Assembly: GCF_002964045.1 (NCBI RefSeq)
Contig: NZ_POPB01000339.1
Location: 34,056 to 98,055, forward strand
Direction of reading: 5' to 3'
DNA length: 64,000 bases
Source of the DNA: Streptococcus suis
Lineage (GTDB): Bacteria; Bacillota; Bacilli; Lactobacillales; Streptococcaceae
Position numbers and translations under genes: made by a program. Of the stretch, positions 15,909 to 26,800 are shown piece after piece (within the stretch, counting starts at the first letter, position 1; each line of letters begins with the position of its first letter). Under the pieces are notes generated by a model, which saw only the letters and a list, made by a program, of their open reading frames with translations, had not been told where the DNA came from and did not search any database.

Positions 15909-17162
15909 ATGAAACACAAACTTCTTAAGAGCGTTGCTCTCTTAGCTGCATCTACAGCTGTTTTGGCTGCTTGCTCAAACTCATCGTCAGAGTCATCTAG
16001 CTCAGCAGACAGTAGCAAAGAATTGACGATTTACGTTGACCAAGGTTATGAAACTTACATTAACGATGTAAAAGCTGCATTCGAAGAAGAAAACGGTGTA
16101 ACTGTTAACGTTAAAACTGGTGATGCCCTTACAGGTTTGGATAACTTGTCATTGGATAACCAATCTGGCTCAGCTCCAGACGTTATGATGGCTCCATACG
16201 ACCGCGTAGGAAGTCTTGGTTCAGAAGGTCAATTGTCTGAATTAACACTTGCTGATACAAGCAAGACAGACGATACAACAACTGCTCTCGTAACAAACGG
16301 TGGTAAAGTCTACGGTTCACCTGCTGTTATTGAAACACTTGTTCTTTACTACAACAAAGATTTGTTGACAGAAGCACCTAAAACATTTGCTGACCTTGAA
16401 AAATTGGCAACTGATAGCAAATATGCATTTGAAGGTGAATCAGGTAAAACAACTGCTTTCCTTGCAGACTGGACTAACTTCTACTACACTTATGGACTTC
16501 TAGCTGGTTACGGCGGTTATGTATTTGGTGACAATGGTACAAATCCATCTGACATCGGTCTTGCAAACGACGGTGCAATTAAAGCAATTGAATACGCTAA
16601 AACTTGGTACGAAAAATGGCCTCAAGGTCTTCAAGACAGCACAGCTGCTAACAACTTGATCAACACTCAATTTACAGATGGTAAAGCTGCTGCAATCATC
16701 GAAGGCCCTTGGAAAGCTGCTTCATACAAAGAAGCTGGTTTGAACTACGGTGTAGCAACAATCCCAACACTTGCAAATGACAAAGAATACGCTGCCTTTG
16801 GTGGTGGTAAAGCTTGGGTTGTTCCAACAGGTTCTCAAAACCCAGAAATGGCACAAAAATTTGTTGACTACTTGACATCTACTGATCAACAAAAAGCTCT
16901 TTACGATGCAACAAACGAAGTTCCTGCTAACACAGAAGCACGTGAATATGCTGTAGGCAAAAACGATGAATTGACAACTGCGGTTATCAACCAATTTGCT
17001 TCAGCACAACCAATGCCAAACATCTCAGAAATGAGCACAGTTTGGGAACCTGCAGCAAACATGCTCTTTGACGCTGCTAGCGGTGCTAAAGATGCAAAAA
17101 CTGCTGCTACTGATGCTGTTAAATTGATCGAAGATACAATCGCTCAAAAATACGGTAACTAG
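15909..17162 (+). CDS. malX: Maltose/maltodextrin-binding lipoprotein
   Basis: 417 aa. Lipoprotein signal with lipobox LAAC (acylated Cys22), then a Ser-rich tether and an ABC solute-binding fold (ELTIYVDQGYETYINDVKAA; EGPW and WVVPTGSQNPE late in the chain). It captures maltodextrins outside the membrane for MalF-MalG. Codons are strongly biased to the preferred streptococcal set, consistent with high expression. First gene of malX-malF-malG-malA-malR-pullulanase. Start follows TTGGAGGG. Confidence 0.96.
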   Translation: MKHKLLKSVALLAASTAVLAACSNSSSESSSSADSSKELTIYVDQGYETYINDVKAAFEEENGVTVNVKTGDALTGLDNLSLDNQSGSAPDVMMAPYDRVGSLGSEGQLSELTLADTSKTDDTTTALVTNGGKVYGSPAVIETLVLYYNKDLLTEAPKTFADLEKLATDSKYAFEGESGKTTAFLADWTNFYYTYGLLAGYGGYVFGDNGTNPSDIGLANDGAIKAIEYAKTWYEKWPQGLQDSTAANNLINTQFTDGKAAAIIEGPWKAASYKEAGLNYGVATIPTLANDKEYAAFGGGKAWVVPTGSQNPEMAQKFVDYLTSTDQQKALYDATNEVPANTEAREYAVGKNDELTTAVINQFASAQPMPNISEMSTVWEPAANMLFDAASGAKDAKTAATDAVKLIEDTIAQKYGN

Positions 17163-17170
17163 TCAAGTTT

Positions 17171-17204
17171 AAAGTTGGACTGGGAAGAACTCCCAGTCTA
17201 CTTT
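17171..17204 (+). terminator. Attenuator hairpin between malX and malF
   Basis: AAAGT-GACTGGGA pairs with TCCCAGTC-ACTTT (loop AGAAC), followed only by a mixed T-rich run. Partial termination here would give more MalX than permease, as is common for binding-protein operons. Confidence 0.7.
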
Positions 17205-17272
17205 GTTAATATTCTACCAAAAAGTATATTGACATTTAAAATTGACTCTCGATGCTAAAGGAGACTATGACT

Positions 17273-18562
17273 ATGAAACAAAATCCAGGTAAAGCACTCC
17301 TTTTGTCCTTGATCCCTGGTCTCGGACAAATCTATAATAAACAAAAAGCAAAAGGATATATCTTCTTAGGAGTTACTATTGCATTTTTGATTTATTTCAT
17401 TGCTATTGCTGCTGGTGAATTAGGAAATTTGATTACCCTAGGTAGTCAACGCGGACGTGACAACTCCCTCTTTATGTTGATTCGTGGTTCTTTCCACTTA
17501 ATCATCACGGTTGTTTATCTCGCTTTTTATGCCCTTAACCTAAAAGATGCTAAAGATACAGCCCAACGTTGGAATAATGGTTACCCTGTACCGACAACAT
17601 TAAATGAGATGGTAAAAGGTGTCTATGAGAATGGATTCCCATATCTCTTAATTATTCCATCTTACATTGCCATGACTTTTGCTATCATCTTCCCTGTTGT
17701 GGTAACCCTCTTTATCGCCTTTACCAACTACGATTTCCAACATTTGCCTCCTGGCGCTCTATTGGACTGGGTTGGACTCACAAACTTCACCAATATTTGG
17801 AAATTAAGCACCTTCCGTTCAGCTTTCGGTTCTGTTCTAGGTTGGACAATTATTTGGGCCTTGGCTGCTTCAACTGCACAGATTGTTATCGGTATCTTGA
17901 CAGCCATCATTGCCAACCAGCCATTTATTAAAGGCAAACGCATCTTCGGTGTTATCTTCTTGCTCCCATGGGCTGTTCCAGCCTTCGTGACTATCTTGAC
18001 CTTCAGTAACATGTTCAACGATAGTGTCGGTGCTATTAACACACAAGTATTACCATTCCTAAGCAAATTCTTGCCATTTATCGACAACTTCCTTATTCCA
18101 TGGAAAACAGATCCATTCTGGACTAAGGTTGCCCTTATCATGATGCAGGCTTGGCTTGGTTTCCCTTATATCTATGTCTTGACCTTGGGTATTTTGCAAT
18201 CCATTCCAAACGATTTGTACGAGGCTGCCTACATTGATGGTGCAAGTGCCATTCAAAAATTCCGCAGTATCACACTTCCAATGATCTTGGCAGTGGCTGC
18301 ACCAACTCTTATCAGTCAGTACACCTTCAACTTCAACAACTTCTCTATCATCTACCTCTTCAACAACGGTGGACCTGGTAGTGTCGGTGGTGGTGCTGGT
18401 TCAACTGACATCTTGATTTCATGGATTTACAAATTGACAACTGGTACTGCTCCTCAGTATTCAATGGCTGCAGCGGTGACCTTGATTATCTCTATGATTG
18501 TCATCAGTATCTCTATGATTGCCTTCAAGAAATTAAATGCATTTGAAATGGAGGATGTATAA
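17273..18562 (+). CDS. malF: Maltodextrin ABC transporter permease (MalF/MalC)
   Basis: 429 aa from ATG 17273: AAAGGAG is 9 bases upstream, whereas ATGs at 17252 and 17267 are before or too near it. [20 protein letters not shown] is followed by multiple membrane helices; the cytoplasmic EAA loop [20 protein letters not shown] docks the ATPase. Works with MalG. No ATPase gene is present in the operon; streptococci typically supply a shared MsmK-type ATPase from elsewhere. The stop is 1 base before malG's start. Confidence 0.95.
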   Translation: MKQNPGKALLLSLIPGLGQIYNKQKAKGYIFLGVTIAFLIYFIAIAAGELGNLITLGSQRGRDNSLFMLIRGSFHLIITVVYLAFYALNLKDAKDTAQRWNNGYPVPTTLNEMVKGVYENGFPYLLIIPSYIAMTFAIIFPVVVTLFIAFTNYDFQHLPPGALLDWVGLTNFTNIWKLSTFRSAFGSVLGWTIIWALAASTAQIVIGILTAIIANQPFIKGKRIFGVIFLLPWAVPAFVTILTFSNMFNDSVGAINTQVLPFLSKFLPFIDNFLIPWKTDPFWTKVALIMMQAWLGFPYIYVLTLGILQSIPNDLYEAAYIDGASAIQKFRSITLPMILAVAAPTLISQYTFNFNNFSIIYLFNNGGPGSVGGGAGSTDILISWIYKLTTGTAPQYSMAAAVTLIISMIVISISMIAFKKLNAFEMEDV

Positions 18563-18563
18563 G

Positions 18564-19406
18564 ATGAAAGTATCTGTAAAAACTAGACGCATACTCAATC
18601 AGACCTTTACTTACCTTTATCTGATTACCCTCTCTATCATTATCATCTATCCTCTATTGATTACAATCATGTCAGCCTTCAAGTCTGGTAACGTGGTTGC
18701 CTTCAAATTGGATAGCAATATCAACTTTACACTAGATAATTTCAAAGGACTCTTTACCGAAACTCTTTACGGAACTTGGTACCTCAATACGCTTATCATT
18801 GCTCTCTTGACAATGGTTATCCAAACAAGTATAGTGGTATTAGCAGGTTATGCATATAGCCGTTATAACTTCATCGCTCGTAAACAGAGTTTGGTCTTCT
18901 TCTTGATTATTCAAATGGTGCCAACCATGGCGGCTCTTACAGCCTTCTTCGTTATGGCCCTCATGCTCAATGCGCTCAACCAAAGCTGGTTCCTCATCTT
19001 CCTCTATGTCGGTGGTGGTATCCCAATGAACGCTTGGCTCATGAAAGGCTACTTTGATACGGTGCCAATTTCCCTCGATGAATCTGCAAAACTAGACGGT
19101 GCTGGTCACTTCAGACGTTTCTGGCAAATCGTTCTTCCACTTGTTCGTCCAATGATTGCGGTACAAGCACTCTGGGCCTTCATGGGACCATTTGGAGATT
19201 ACATCCTATCCAAATTCTTGCTTCGTGAAAAAGAATTTTATACTGTAGCCGTTGGTCTTCAAACCTTCATCTCTGATGTGAAAAACTTGAAGATTGCCTA
19301 CTTTGCGGCAGGTGCTATCCTTATCGCCCTACCAATCAGTATCCTATTCTTCTTCCTACAAAAGAACTTTGTATCTGGTTTAACAAGTGGTGGTGACAAG
19401 GGATAA
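18564..19406 (+). CDS. malG: Maltodextrin ABC transporter permease (MalG/MalD)
   Basis: 280 aa from ATG 18564 with GGAGGATG upstream inside malF's end. Six predicted helices and EAA motif [20 protein letters not shown] near the C-terminal third. Second half of the permease heterodimer importing maltodextrins. Two earlier in-frame ATGs (18537, 18555) lie inside malF and lack spacing to the ribosome binding site. Confidence 0.95.
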   Translation: MKVSVKTRRILNQTFTYLYLITLSIIIIYPLLITIMSAFKSGNVVAFKLDSNINFTLDNFKGLFTETLYGTWYLNTLIIALLTMVIQTSIVVLAGYAYSRYNFIARKQSLVFFLIIQMVPTMAALTAFFVMALMLNALNQSWFLIFLYVGGGIPMNAWLMKGYFDTVPISLDESAKLDGAGHFRRFWQIVLPLVRPMIAVQALWAFMGPFGDYILSKFLLREKEFYTVAVGLQTFISDVKNLKIAYFAAGAILIALPISILFFFLQKNFVSGLTSGGDKG

Positions 19407-19464
19407 CCCTGTCCCACCTTTTCCCTTTTTAGACAGAGCAAAGATATTTATGAAAGGTTCACTT

Positions 19465-20247
19465 ATGCTCCCTTATCCATTCTCATATTTTTCTAGTCTA
19501 TTCTCCCCAAGAAAGATGTTTGCCAATCGACATTTGATGACACTCTGGCAGCGACTATTTACGACTATTTTCCTGGTTGCCCTATTAGTCATCCCAAGTT
19601 CATTGCAAACTGCCAGTCTTGGAACCTACCCTATGGAGAATTTTGTAGAGGGGATTTATAATCCCTTGACAGAGAAAATTGTTGAGGATCTTCACCAACA
19701 TGTGACAATTGAAAATCATCAACTGGCCTATACTGGAAATGGTAACTGGGAACAAGTAACCTTCGGCGACACAGTGTCTACGAGCTCCGACTTTTCCTAT
19801 CAATTTGACGCACAAACCTTAACCATTCGAAAAGGTCAGGATATCCTGACCCAGTTAAGCTATGAAGGTCTAACAACCGCTGATTTCTCTAACAAGGAAA
19901 GCTTGACAACTGCCATTTCAAAATCATGGTATCAAGCCAATCGTGCAGCCGTTGGACTAAGTATTACCCTAGTGTCGACAATTATCCTTTCGACCAACCT
20001 TCTCTTTATTTTGCTAGGTGCTAGCTTCTTCCTGTTTTTAACAAAGAAATCTCGTTTCTTCCATTTTAAAACCTTTGCAGAGTGCTATAATTTCTCGCTC
20101 AATTGCTTGGGACTACCAACCATTTTAGCCTGTCTAATCGGCTTGTTTGGTCAGCCTGTCACGACTGTTTTAACCATTCAGAATATCCTGTTTGTACTAT
20201 GCTTACTATGGGTATTTTTCAAAACCAAATTTAGAGATGACAATTAG
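19465..20247 (+). CDS. malA: Maltodextrin utilisation membrane protein MalA (DUF1189-type)
   Basis: 260 aa from ATG 19465 (AAAGG 8 bases before); ATG 19450 and a GTG at 19387 overlapping malG are alternatives. A hydrophobic segment (RLFTTIFLVALLVIPSSLQT) is followed by an extracellular region of about 120 residues and three more helices (ITLVSTIILSTNLLFILLG etc.). Same place as malA between malD/G and malR in pneumococcus; role in maltodextrin use is not well defined. Part of the mal operon. Confidence 0.8.
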   Translation: MLPYPFSYFSSLFSPRKMFANRHLMTLWQRLFTTIFLVALLVIPSSLQTASLGTYPMENFVEGIYNPLTEKIVEDLHQHVTIENHQLAYTGNGNWEQVTFGDTVSTSSDFSYQFDAQTLTIRKGQDILTQLSYEGLTTADFSNKESLTTAISKSWYQANRAAVGLSITLVSTIILSTNLLFILLGASFFLFLTKKSRFFHFKTFAECYNFSLNCLGLPTILACLIGLFGQPVTTVLTIQNILFVLCLLWVFFKTKFRDDN

Positions 20248-20256
20248 GAGGTTCCC

Positions 20257-21240
20257 ATGCGCGCTACCATTAAAGATGTCGCTAAGTTAGCTGGTGTTTC
20301 GCCTTCTACCGTTACCCGCGTCATTCAAAATAGCTCTGCCATTAGCCAAAAAACCAAAGATTTGGTAAGAAAGGCCATGGCTGAACTCAATTACCATCCC
20401 AATCTAAATGCTCGTAGTTTGGTTTCCAGCTACACCCAGGTTATCGGCTTGGTCTTGCCTGACGATTCCGATGTCTTCTACCAAAACCCCTTCTTTCCAA
20501 CAGCCCTGCGTGGCATTTCACAGGTGGCTGCAGACCACAATTACGCCCTTCAAATCTCTACGGGCAAAAATGAAGAGCAACGTCTTGAGGCTATTTCTCA
20601 AATGGTTTACGGGAAACGAGTAGACGGGCTAATTTTCCTTTATTCCAAGCCAGATGATCCGCTGGTCCAGCTAGCCATTCAGCATAAATTTCCCTTCCTC
20701 ATTCTTGGAAAGGCAGATTCCCCGTTTATCTCCCTAGTCGATAACGATAATATCCAAGCTGGATTTGAAGCGACCAATTACTTTATCAATAAAGGCTACA
20801 AGAATATCGCCTTCGTCGCCGGTAACAAAGAGCTGGTCGTATCCCAAGACCGCTATGCAGGCTATAAAAACGCCTTGAAATCACACAACATCCCTCTAGA
20901 TGAAAACAAGGTCAAGTTTGTATCAGGTTTCCTTTTGGAAGATAGTGCCTATAAAATCTCCAAGAAATTACTCAAACAGGATATAGACGCAATCGTCACA
21001 ACCGATACCATGGTCGCGGAAGGGATTGTCAAATACCTCAACGAAGCCGGTTCCAAACTACCCATCATCTCCTTTGACTCTGTCAAACCAAAATTGGATA
21101 TTGAAGCCTATGTCGATGTCCATGCCATTAAACTTGGACGCGTGGCCTTCAATACCCTCCACCAAATTATCAATGACAATAAGGAAGACAAGCAGGTCTG
21201 CTACCGCCGTGTCATTCCACATTCTATTACCGAACTCTAA
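20257..21240 (+). CDS. malR: LacI-family maltose regulator MalR
   Basis: 327 aa. LacI HTH at the N-terminus (MRATIKDVAKLAGVSPSTVT), hinge HPNLNARSL, then a periplasmic-binding-like effector domain (VIGLVLPDDSDVF, LILGKADSPF, TTDTMVAEGIV). Represses mal genes in the absence of maltose by binding ACG-TTTGCG sites, three of which lie between malQ and malX. AGGAGG 6 bases before ATG 20257. Autogenous control is likely because it lies in the operon. Confidence 0.95.
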   Translation: MRATIKDVAKLAGVSPSTVTRVIQNSSAISQKTKDLVRKAMAELNYHPNLNARSLVSSYTQVIGLVLPDDSDVFYQNPFFPTALRGISQVAADHNYALQISTGKNEEQRLEAISQMVYGKRVDGLIFLYSKPDDPLVQLAIQHKFPFLILGKADSPFISLVDNDNIQAGFEATNYFINKGYKNIAFVAGNKELVVSQDRYAGYKNALKSHNIPLDENKVKFVSGFLLEDSAYKISKKLLKQDIDAIVTTDTMVAEGIVKYLNEAGSKLPIISFDSVKPKLDIEAYVDVHAIKLGRVAFNTLHQIINDNKEDKQVCYRRVIPHSITEL

Positions 21241-21263
21241 CTTAGAAAGGAGCCTTTTAGCTC

Positions 21264-23321
21264 ATGGCATTACGACAATTTCAAGCATTTCTAGATGATG
21301 TAGCTACTATTCGCCTAGTAATGGAAAAACGATTTGATTCCGAGCATATGAGTTTCTCTCTCGAATCATCCGACGCTACATCTCAACTCTTTATTCATTC
21401 CTGTCTAGAGGTAGATAATCTTGTTCTATATTATTTAACTAGTCTCCATGCCCTCAATTTGGATAAAGACTACACCATTTACGACCAAGATCGCAACAAA
21501 ACCGAGTTAGGCTATGGGCATATCGTTCGCTCTGCTATTTTCGAACAAAATTATACCTATAACGGCCGAGACTTGGGTGCAACCTATAGTCCTCAGTCCA
21601 CTAGCTTCAAGCTTTGGGCTCCTATCTCCAAGCAAGTCTTTCTAGTTCTAGAGGGCAACCCTCATGCAATGACCAAGGGTTCTAATGGTGTCTGGCAGGT
21701 CACAGTAGAGGGCGATTTGGACAGTCAAAGCTACCACTATCTCCACAAAGTCAATGGCGAGTGGATTGCTGTTCACGACCCTTATGCCCTTTCTTCTAAG
21801 GCAAACTCTGGCGATAGCTATGTCATCAACCCAAATAAGCTCCACAAGGTTCGTCGTGCCAAGACTCAACGCCCTATCTCTCAGGCTATTGTCTATGAAA
21901 TGAGCGTCCGTGATTTCTCTTGGCAGACAGAAGCCGGCTTTAAACACCGTAGCCAATTCCTGGGTCTGACAGAATCTCCTGTCTTAGATGGTATGCAGCT
22001 TGGCATGGACTATGTCAAAAACTTGGGCGTAACCCATATTCAACTCTTACCAGTGTATGATTTTGGCAGTGTGGATGAAAACAAACCTCAGGCTGTTTAC
22101 AACTGGGGTTACGACCCTATGCAGTACAATCTACCTGAAGGATCCTTCTCCAGTCTGCCAAATGACCCCTACGCCCGTATCTTAGAACTCCAAGAAGCCA
22201 TTCAAGCCTATCACGATGCAGATATTTCGGTCAATATGGACGTTGTTTACAACCATGTTTATCACGCTGAGAAATACGCATTCGAACTCATCGTGCCTGG
22301 TTATTTCTACCGTTACAACGAGCATGGTATGCGGACTGATGGTACCTTCTGTGGCAACGATGTCGCTAGTGAACGCAGCATGGTTCGTAACTACATCAAG
22401 CAATCCCTTCGCCAATGGCTAGAAATCTATGGTTTTGATGGATTCCGTTTTGACTTGATGGGTATCTTGGATAGCGAAACCATCAATCAAATCCAAGCAG
22501 AATTGGCTGCCATCTACCCAAATGTCTATCTCTATGGCGAAGGCTGGAAGATGGCAACTGGCTTAGAATATGAAAAACTGGCCCACCAGTACAACGCAGA
22601 TCAACTCCCTGAAGTGAGCTTCTTCAACGATGACTACCGTGATACCTTCAAAAAGCTCTTACTCAACCCACATCGTTTGGTTGACAAGCAACTACACGAA
22701 AAAGTACAGCATCTTTTGACAGGTAGCCGCTATAGCCACTTCATCAAACCGCAACAGTCACTCAACTATATTGAGTGCCATGATAATGCGACAGCCTTTG
22801 ATTACTTCCATATTGAAAATCCAAGCTGGACCCCGCAACAACAAAAGCGTGCTGCAAGTTTTGGACTACAGTTGATCCTTATTTCCCAAGGTATGGCCTT
22901 TATCCATAGCGGACAAGAATTCTTCCGTACCAAAGATGAGATTGACAATACCTACAATATTCCTGACCGTATCAATCGCTTGGACTGGACACGAGCTGTA
23001 CACTATAAAGAACATATCGAATTTATCCAAGAATTGATTGCCTTCCGTAAAAACAATCCAATTCTCAGCCAAGATAGCTATGAAACCATTCAAGAAACCT
23101 GTGATTTCTACTGGTTGACCGAATATGTTCTCCGCTATCAAGTCACAAATGGTGAGAAAACCATCCACTTCATTATCAACTTTGCAGACAGCGATTTTGT
23201 TTTTGAAAATGAGGAAGAACAAACCATTCGTTTCAGTTTCCCTCCTGTTGACGATAAAAAAGCCCAGCACATCACATTGGCTGGACAAAGTATTTGTATT
23301 TTGGAAGATATAGTCTTTTAG
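21264..23321 (+). CDS. Type I pullulanase (intracellular, GH13)
   Basis: 685 aa, no signal peptide. An N-terminal alpha/beta region is followed by a CBM48-like module (about 105-190), then the GH13 barrel with the type I pullulanase signature YNWGYDP (280-286), nucleophile Asp397 (FRFDLMG), acid/base Glu426 (YGEGW) and ECHDNATAFDY. It cleaves alpha-1,6 links in imported branched maltodextrins, complementing MalQ. AAAGGAG lies 12 bases before the ATG, rather long. It extends the mal operon; its terminator is about 390 bp downstream. Confidence 0.93.
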   Translation: MALRQFQAFLDDVATIRLVMEKRFDSEHMSFSLESSDATSQLFIHSCLEVDNLVLYYLTSLHALNLDKDYTIYDQDRNKTELGYGHIVRSAIFEQNYTYNGRDLGATYSPQSTSFKLWAPISKQVFLVLEGNPHAMTKGSNGVWQVTVEGDLDSQSYHYLHKVNGEWIAVHDPYALSSKANSGDSYVINPNKLHKVRRAKTQRPISQAIVYEMSVRDFSWQTEAGFKHRSQFLGLTESPVLDGMQLGMDYVKNLGVTHIQLLPVYDFGSVDENKPQAVYNWGYDPMQYNLPEGSFSSLPNDPYARILELQEAIQAYHDADISVNMDVVYNHVYHAEKYAFELIVPGYFYRYNEHGMRTDGTFCGNDVASERSMVRNYIKQSLRQWLEIYGFDGFRFDLMGILDSETINQIQAELAAIYPNVYLYGEGWKMATGLEYEKLAHQYNADQLPEVSFFNDDYRDTFKKLLLNPHRLVDKQLHEKVQHLLTGSRYSHFIKPQQSLNYIECHDNATAFDYFHIENPSWTPQQQKRAASFGLQLILISQGMAFIHSGQEFFRTKDEIDNTYNIPDRINRLDWTRAVHYKEHIEFIQELIAFRKNNPILSQDSYETIQETCDFYWLTEYVLRYQVTNGEKTIHFIINFADSDFVFENEEEQTIRFSFPPVDDKKAQHITLAGQSICILEDIVF

Positions 23322-23341
23322 TTTACTTTTAGTACTCGCTT

Positions 23342-23392
23342 CAAAGGTTTGGGGAACCTTTGAAGGCTGGAGATAGTGCGAACCAAGTTCGC
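23342..23392. repeat. Hairpin module, copy 1a
   Basis: CAAAGGTT/AACCTTTG hairpin (23342-23362), core GGCTGGAGATA (23365-23375), then GCGAAC/GTTCGC hairpin (23378-23392). Same order of parts as copies at 23.54, 34.4 and 44.4 kb. Confidence 0.6.
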
Positions 23393-23481
23393 TTCAAAAG
23401 CCGCAGGCATAACTCAATGCTTTCTTATTTCTAGGCATTGACTTGCTGAGGTACTTCGCTTTTTTGTTTTCAGGCTCAGGT

Positions 23482-23506
23482 ACGAATAGTCCACCGGACT
23501 ATTCGT
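23482..23506. repeat. Perfect palindromic hairpin
   Basis: 11-bp arms ACGAATAGTCC/GGACTATTCGT, loop ACC. Lies between hairpin modules 1a and 1b in the gene-free stretch after the pullulanase gene. Confidence 0.6.
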
Positions 23507-23539
23507 ATCCCCCAGACTGTTTCAATCAGGCAAGGCGAG

Positions 23540-23590
23540 TTCAAACACTCCAGTGGAATGTTTGAAGTTGGAAATAAGTAAACGAAGTTT
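23540..23590. repeat. Hairpin module, copy 1b
   Basis: TTCAAACACTCC/GGAATGTTTGAA hairpin (one mismatch), core GTTGGAAATA (23567-23576), AAAC/GTTT mini-hairpin (23580-23590), then CATTCGTCGAAG. Confidence 0.6.
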
Positions 23591-23715
23591 CCTCATTCGT
23601 CGAAGTAATAAAAGTCAACTAAATGACGATAAATAGGACTTTAGACCGATGAAAGAACCCATCAACTAGGATATACTAATATCAATCCTAAATATTTTTC
23701 ATAAATCTCCTTAGA

Positions 23716-23744
23716 ACTCATCAGCCCTTGCTGGTGAGTTTTTT
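23716..23744 (+). terminator. Rightward terminator ending the mal-pullulanase transcript
   Basis: ACTCATCAGC/GCTGGTGAGT stem, loop CCTT, six T. The stretch 23322-23715 before it holds the hairpin modules and no gene. Confidence 0.85.
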
Positions 23745-23751
23745 GCATGAT

Positions 23752-23783
23752 AAAAAACAACCCAGCACGAAGCTGAGTTGTTT
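23752..23783 (-). terminator. Leftward terminator of the giant surface-protein gene
   Basis: AAACAACTCAG/CTGGGTTGTTT on the minus strand followed by TTTT. Confidence 0.85.
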
Positions 23784-23800
23784 AGACTATGGTTGACAAA

Positions 23801-26800
23801 TTAATAAAGATTAGCTCGATTAGCCACCTTAATCCAATCATTTTGAGAAGGAATCAGTTTCTCTAGTTCCCCATTAGCATTCTGTCTGTAGGTAGCAACT
23901 AACGGATTTATATTTTTATCAGCACCTGCCGCCTGCATGTTTGGCGTACTATGATTTGCTCTAACTTCAAAGATTGTCATCCCGTCTTCGTTACGAGTCT
24001 GAACTTGGTAATCATAAACATCAAATCTCGTTTCGTTCTCTGTTCTAAGATAAGTTCTTACTACCCAATTTTTTAGAGACAAATCTTGTCGTTCTTTATC
24101 TAAGAATCGAACAGAATCAACATAATGTTCAGATTTCTCCTTACCTCCAGAATAGTTCTTATTATTAGGTTTTATAGCAAATTCTTGCATATTTACACGC
24201 TGCTCACCATTCATATAGTAAGTTGGAATAATTACCGTATCCCCCTTCAATTTCCACTCTGATTGAGGTGCGATTGTAATTGGCGGGATATACCCTCCAC
24301 GACCACCAACATAAGCAAATAATAATGTCTTATCTTTTGTAAGGTAAATCCACCGTGTACGAATATTGTGTTCTGTGAATAAATTGGTAAAACTTGATGT
24401 ATCATAATCCGATAATGATTTATCAATGCTAATAGCATCCAACTCTTTCAATACATCTTGCAATTGATAGGTAGTTGGCTGATAAGTATTAAAGGAATCG
24501 ATGACAGAATCTAAATCATATTTGACAATATGCCCAAAACTCTCCTGCTTCCCTGGAATACGAGTCCAGTCCATTACCTCTTTCAATGTTTTACTTGCTG
24601 TTCGTGAAAGAGGACCAACAGGGGATTCATCAATCACCTTCCTTATTCCATCAAAATCAAAGAATCTAGAAATAAATGTCGCCTTGTCAGTAACATTATA
24701 TAGTATATAATCTACCAACGTATCATCAATAATGCTATTTCTAGCTTCTAACTGAACTATTTCTTCGAGATCTGATTTCTTGGCTCCTGGTAGATATAGA
24801 ATAAATTCTTTCTTCTCTTTAGCATCATAAGTGTCCTTATTATGTACACCGTATGGATAGGATGATTCTAATTTTACTCCATCCTTATATTCTACCTTAC
24901 CAACAGGATCATAACTCAATTCCAACAATGTCATTTTGTATTTATTGTTACCGATTAATTCCGGATTTGTAAATCTACCTTTAAAATTAGAATAGAAGCG
25001 TTGTCCGTTTGGTGACTTCTCATCCTGAACACCATAATTACTGTCATGGAAGCTACCTTCAAAATGACCATTTGATTGCAATTTCAAACCAGTACCCCAT
25101 GCTCCTGCACCACTTGAGAATGTGAATGGATTGGTAATGCGATCAAGAAGTAAATCATTCCCTGTTACTATGGGAGTTTTATCTACATTTTCCGTTTTAT
25201 CTACGTTCTCCGTTTTATTCTTACTATCACTCTCCGCAGTAACAGTAGTTTCTTTAGAATATGTTAGGAGAATATCTTTAATATCTAGTAGAGTCACCTC
25301 ACTCTCAAGTTCCAGTTTTCTAATTTTTTCAGCAAGCCATGGAAACTTTTCTTTAAGAGCTTTAATAATATCTATTTCCGCACCAATATTTATGAATCTA
25401 TATATACTGAACTGGCCTTCGATATCATTCCAAATAGATTTTAATACTTCTTTATCACTAATGTCCTCTATTAAATCACTTAACTTTATACTACCTTCGC
25501 CTTCAATACCAAGACCTCCCCATGGTTTAAGAGATAAAATATCTAATTGTAAAACCTCAGCAGTAATATCCATAGACGGACCGATTTGTAACGTTGCTTC
25601 AAAATCTAAATTACCAAGAGAAGGCTTTCCATAAATTTCTGGTTTATTAAACTTAGGAATCCAGTTTTGCATTTCAAACTTTACTTTATTTTGAAGCTCA
25701 TAACCTACTGTAATTGAAATAGAACCATCAATTGAATACTCTATAAATAGGGGAATTTCAACACTACCAATTCCGCTTGCAATTGGCAATTCCAATTGTC
25801 CTAATTCAATCGTAACAGTTCCTAAGTTTTTAAGCTTATCTGTTTTTTCGTCGCCAAACGTTAACTCACCTGAAAGTTTTATATTTTTCTCGAACTCTAA
25901 ATCTAAGTTAGCTATATCTACCGTCGGGAACCAGCTATTTAATGATATAGCTTTTGAAGTAAGTTTTCCGCCAACTTCAAGCTCGATTTTACCCTTTAGT
26001 TTTTCTATTTCTGTTGTTAGGACCTTTTTCCGACTAATTTCAATAGTGCGCAACGTACTATCGTTACTCTTGCTCTTATTAACTACCTTAACTCCATCAC
26101 TTGGAATAAATACAGCTTCTGAAAGATCAAACTCAAATTTATCAATATCAATATCTTTAATTACTTCAAAAATATTAGGCTGTTCATATAAAACAGTGGC
26201 TTGACCATCCTGATTAATAACTTTAGTAACTTTAATTGCCTTCAAAGTTCCATATATCTTAGTAGGGGGGACGACTATTACATCCCCTGCCTGTGCGTCT
26301 AGCTCATTAGACAATACCAGTGACACTCCATTATCTTCAAGAGTTTGATAATAGGCATCATTCAGATAGATTATCTGTGGATTCAACTGCACTCGTCCAG
26401 TTTCATCCTCAATCCGTTTACCAAGTAAAAATTGACCTTGTTCATTGATAACAAGTGGATCAGTGCCACTGATAGCCATCACTTGTGATTTAAACTGTCC
26501 CGATTCAAAAGTATAAACCTTATTAGGTACTAAATGAGTGTAGGTATAGCCCTCTACATCTGTTTTAATAGTATCTACCAATTTACCATCTAAAACAACA
26601 CGTACTTCATTCTCTTCTAAAGCTAGCCCTTCTTGATTATAAACATACCCAGAAACAGCAATTTTCTCGATTGGTTTACCTGTTCTATCTATTGCTTGAG
26701 TTCCAATTTTATAAACTTTTGTAATAACAGGCAATTCTCGAGTATATACTAGCTCCGTCGTATCAGCATTGTCTTCACCTTCTTGTTTTTTACGAATATT

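Noticed and set aside
25122..25634. 170-codon open frame opposite the giant surface protein
   Set aside because: Antisense shadow, low-complexity Ser/Leu/Ile composition.
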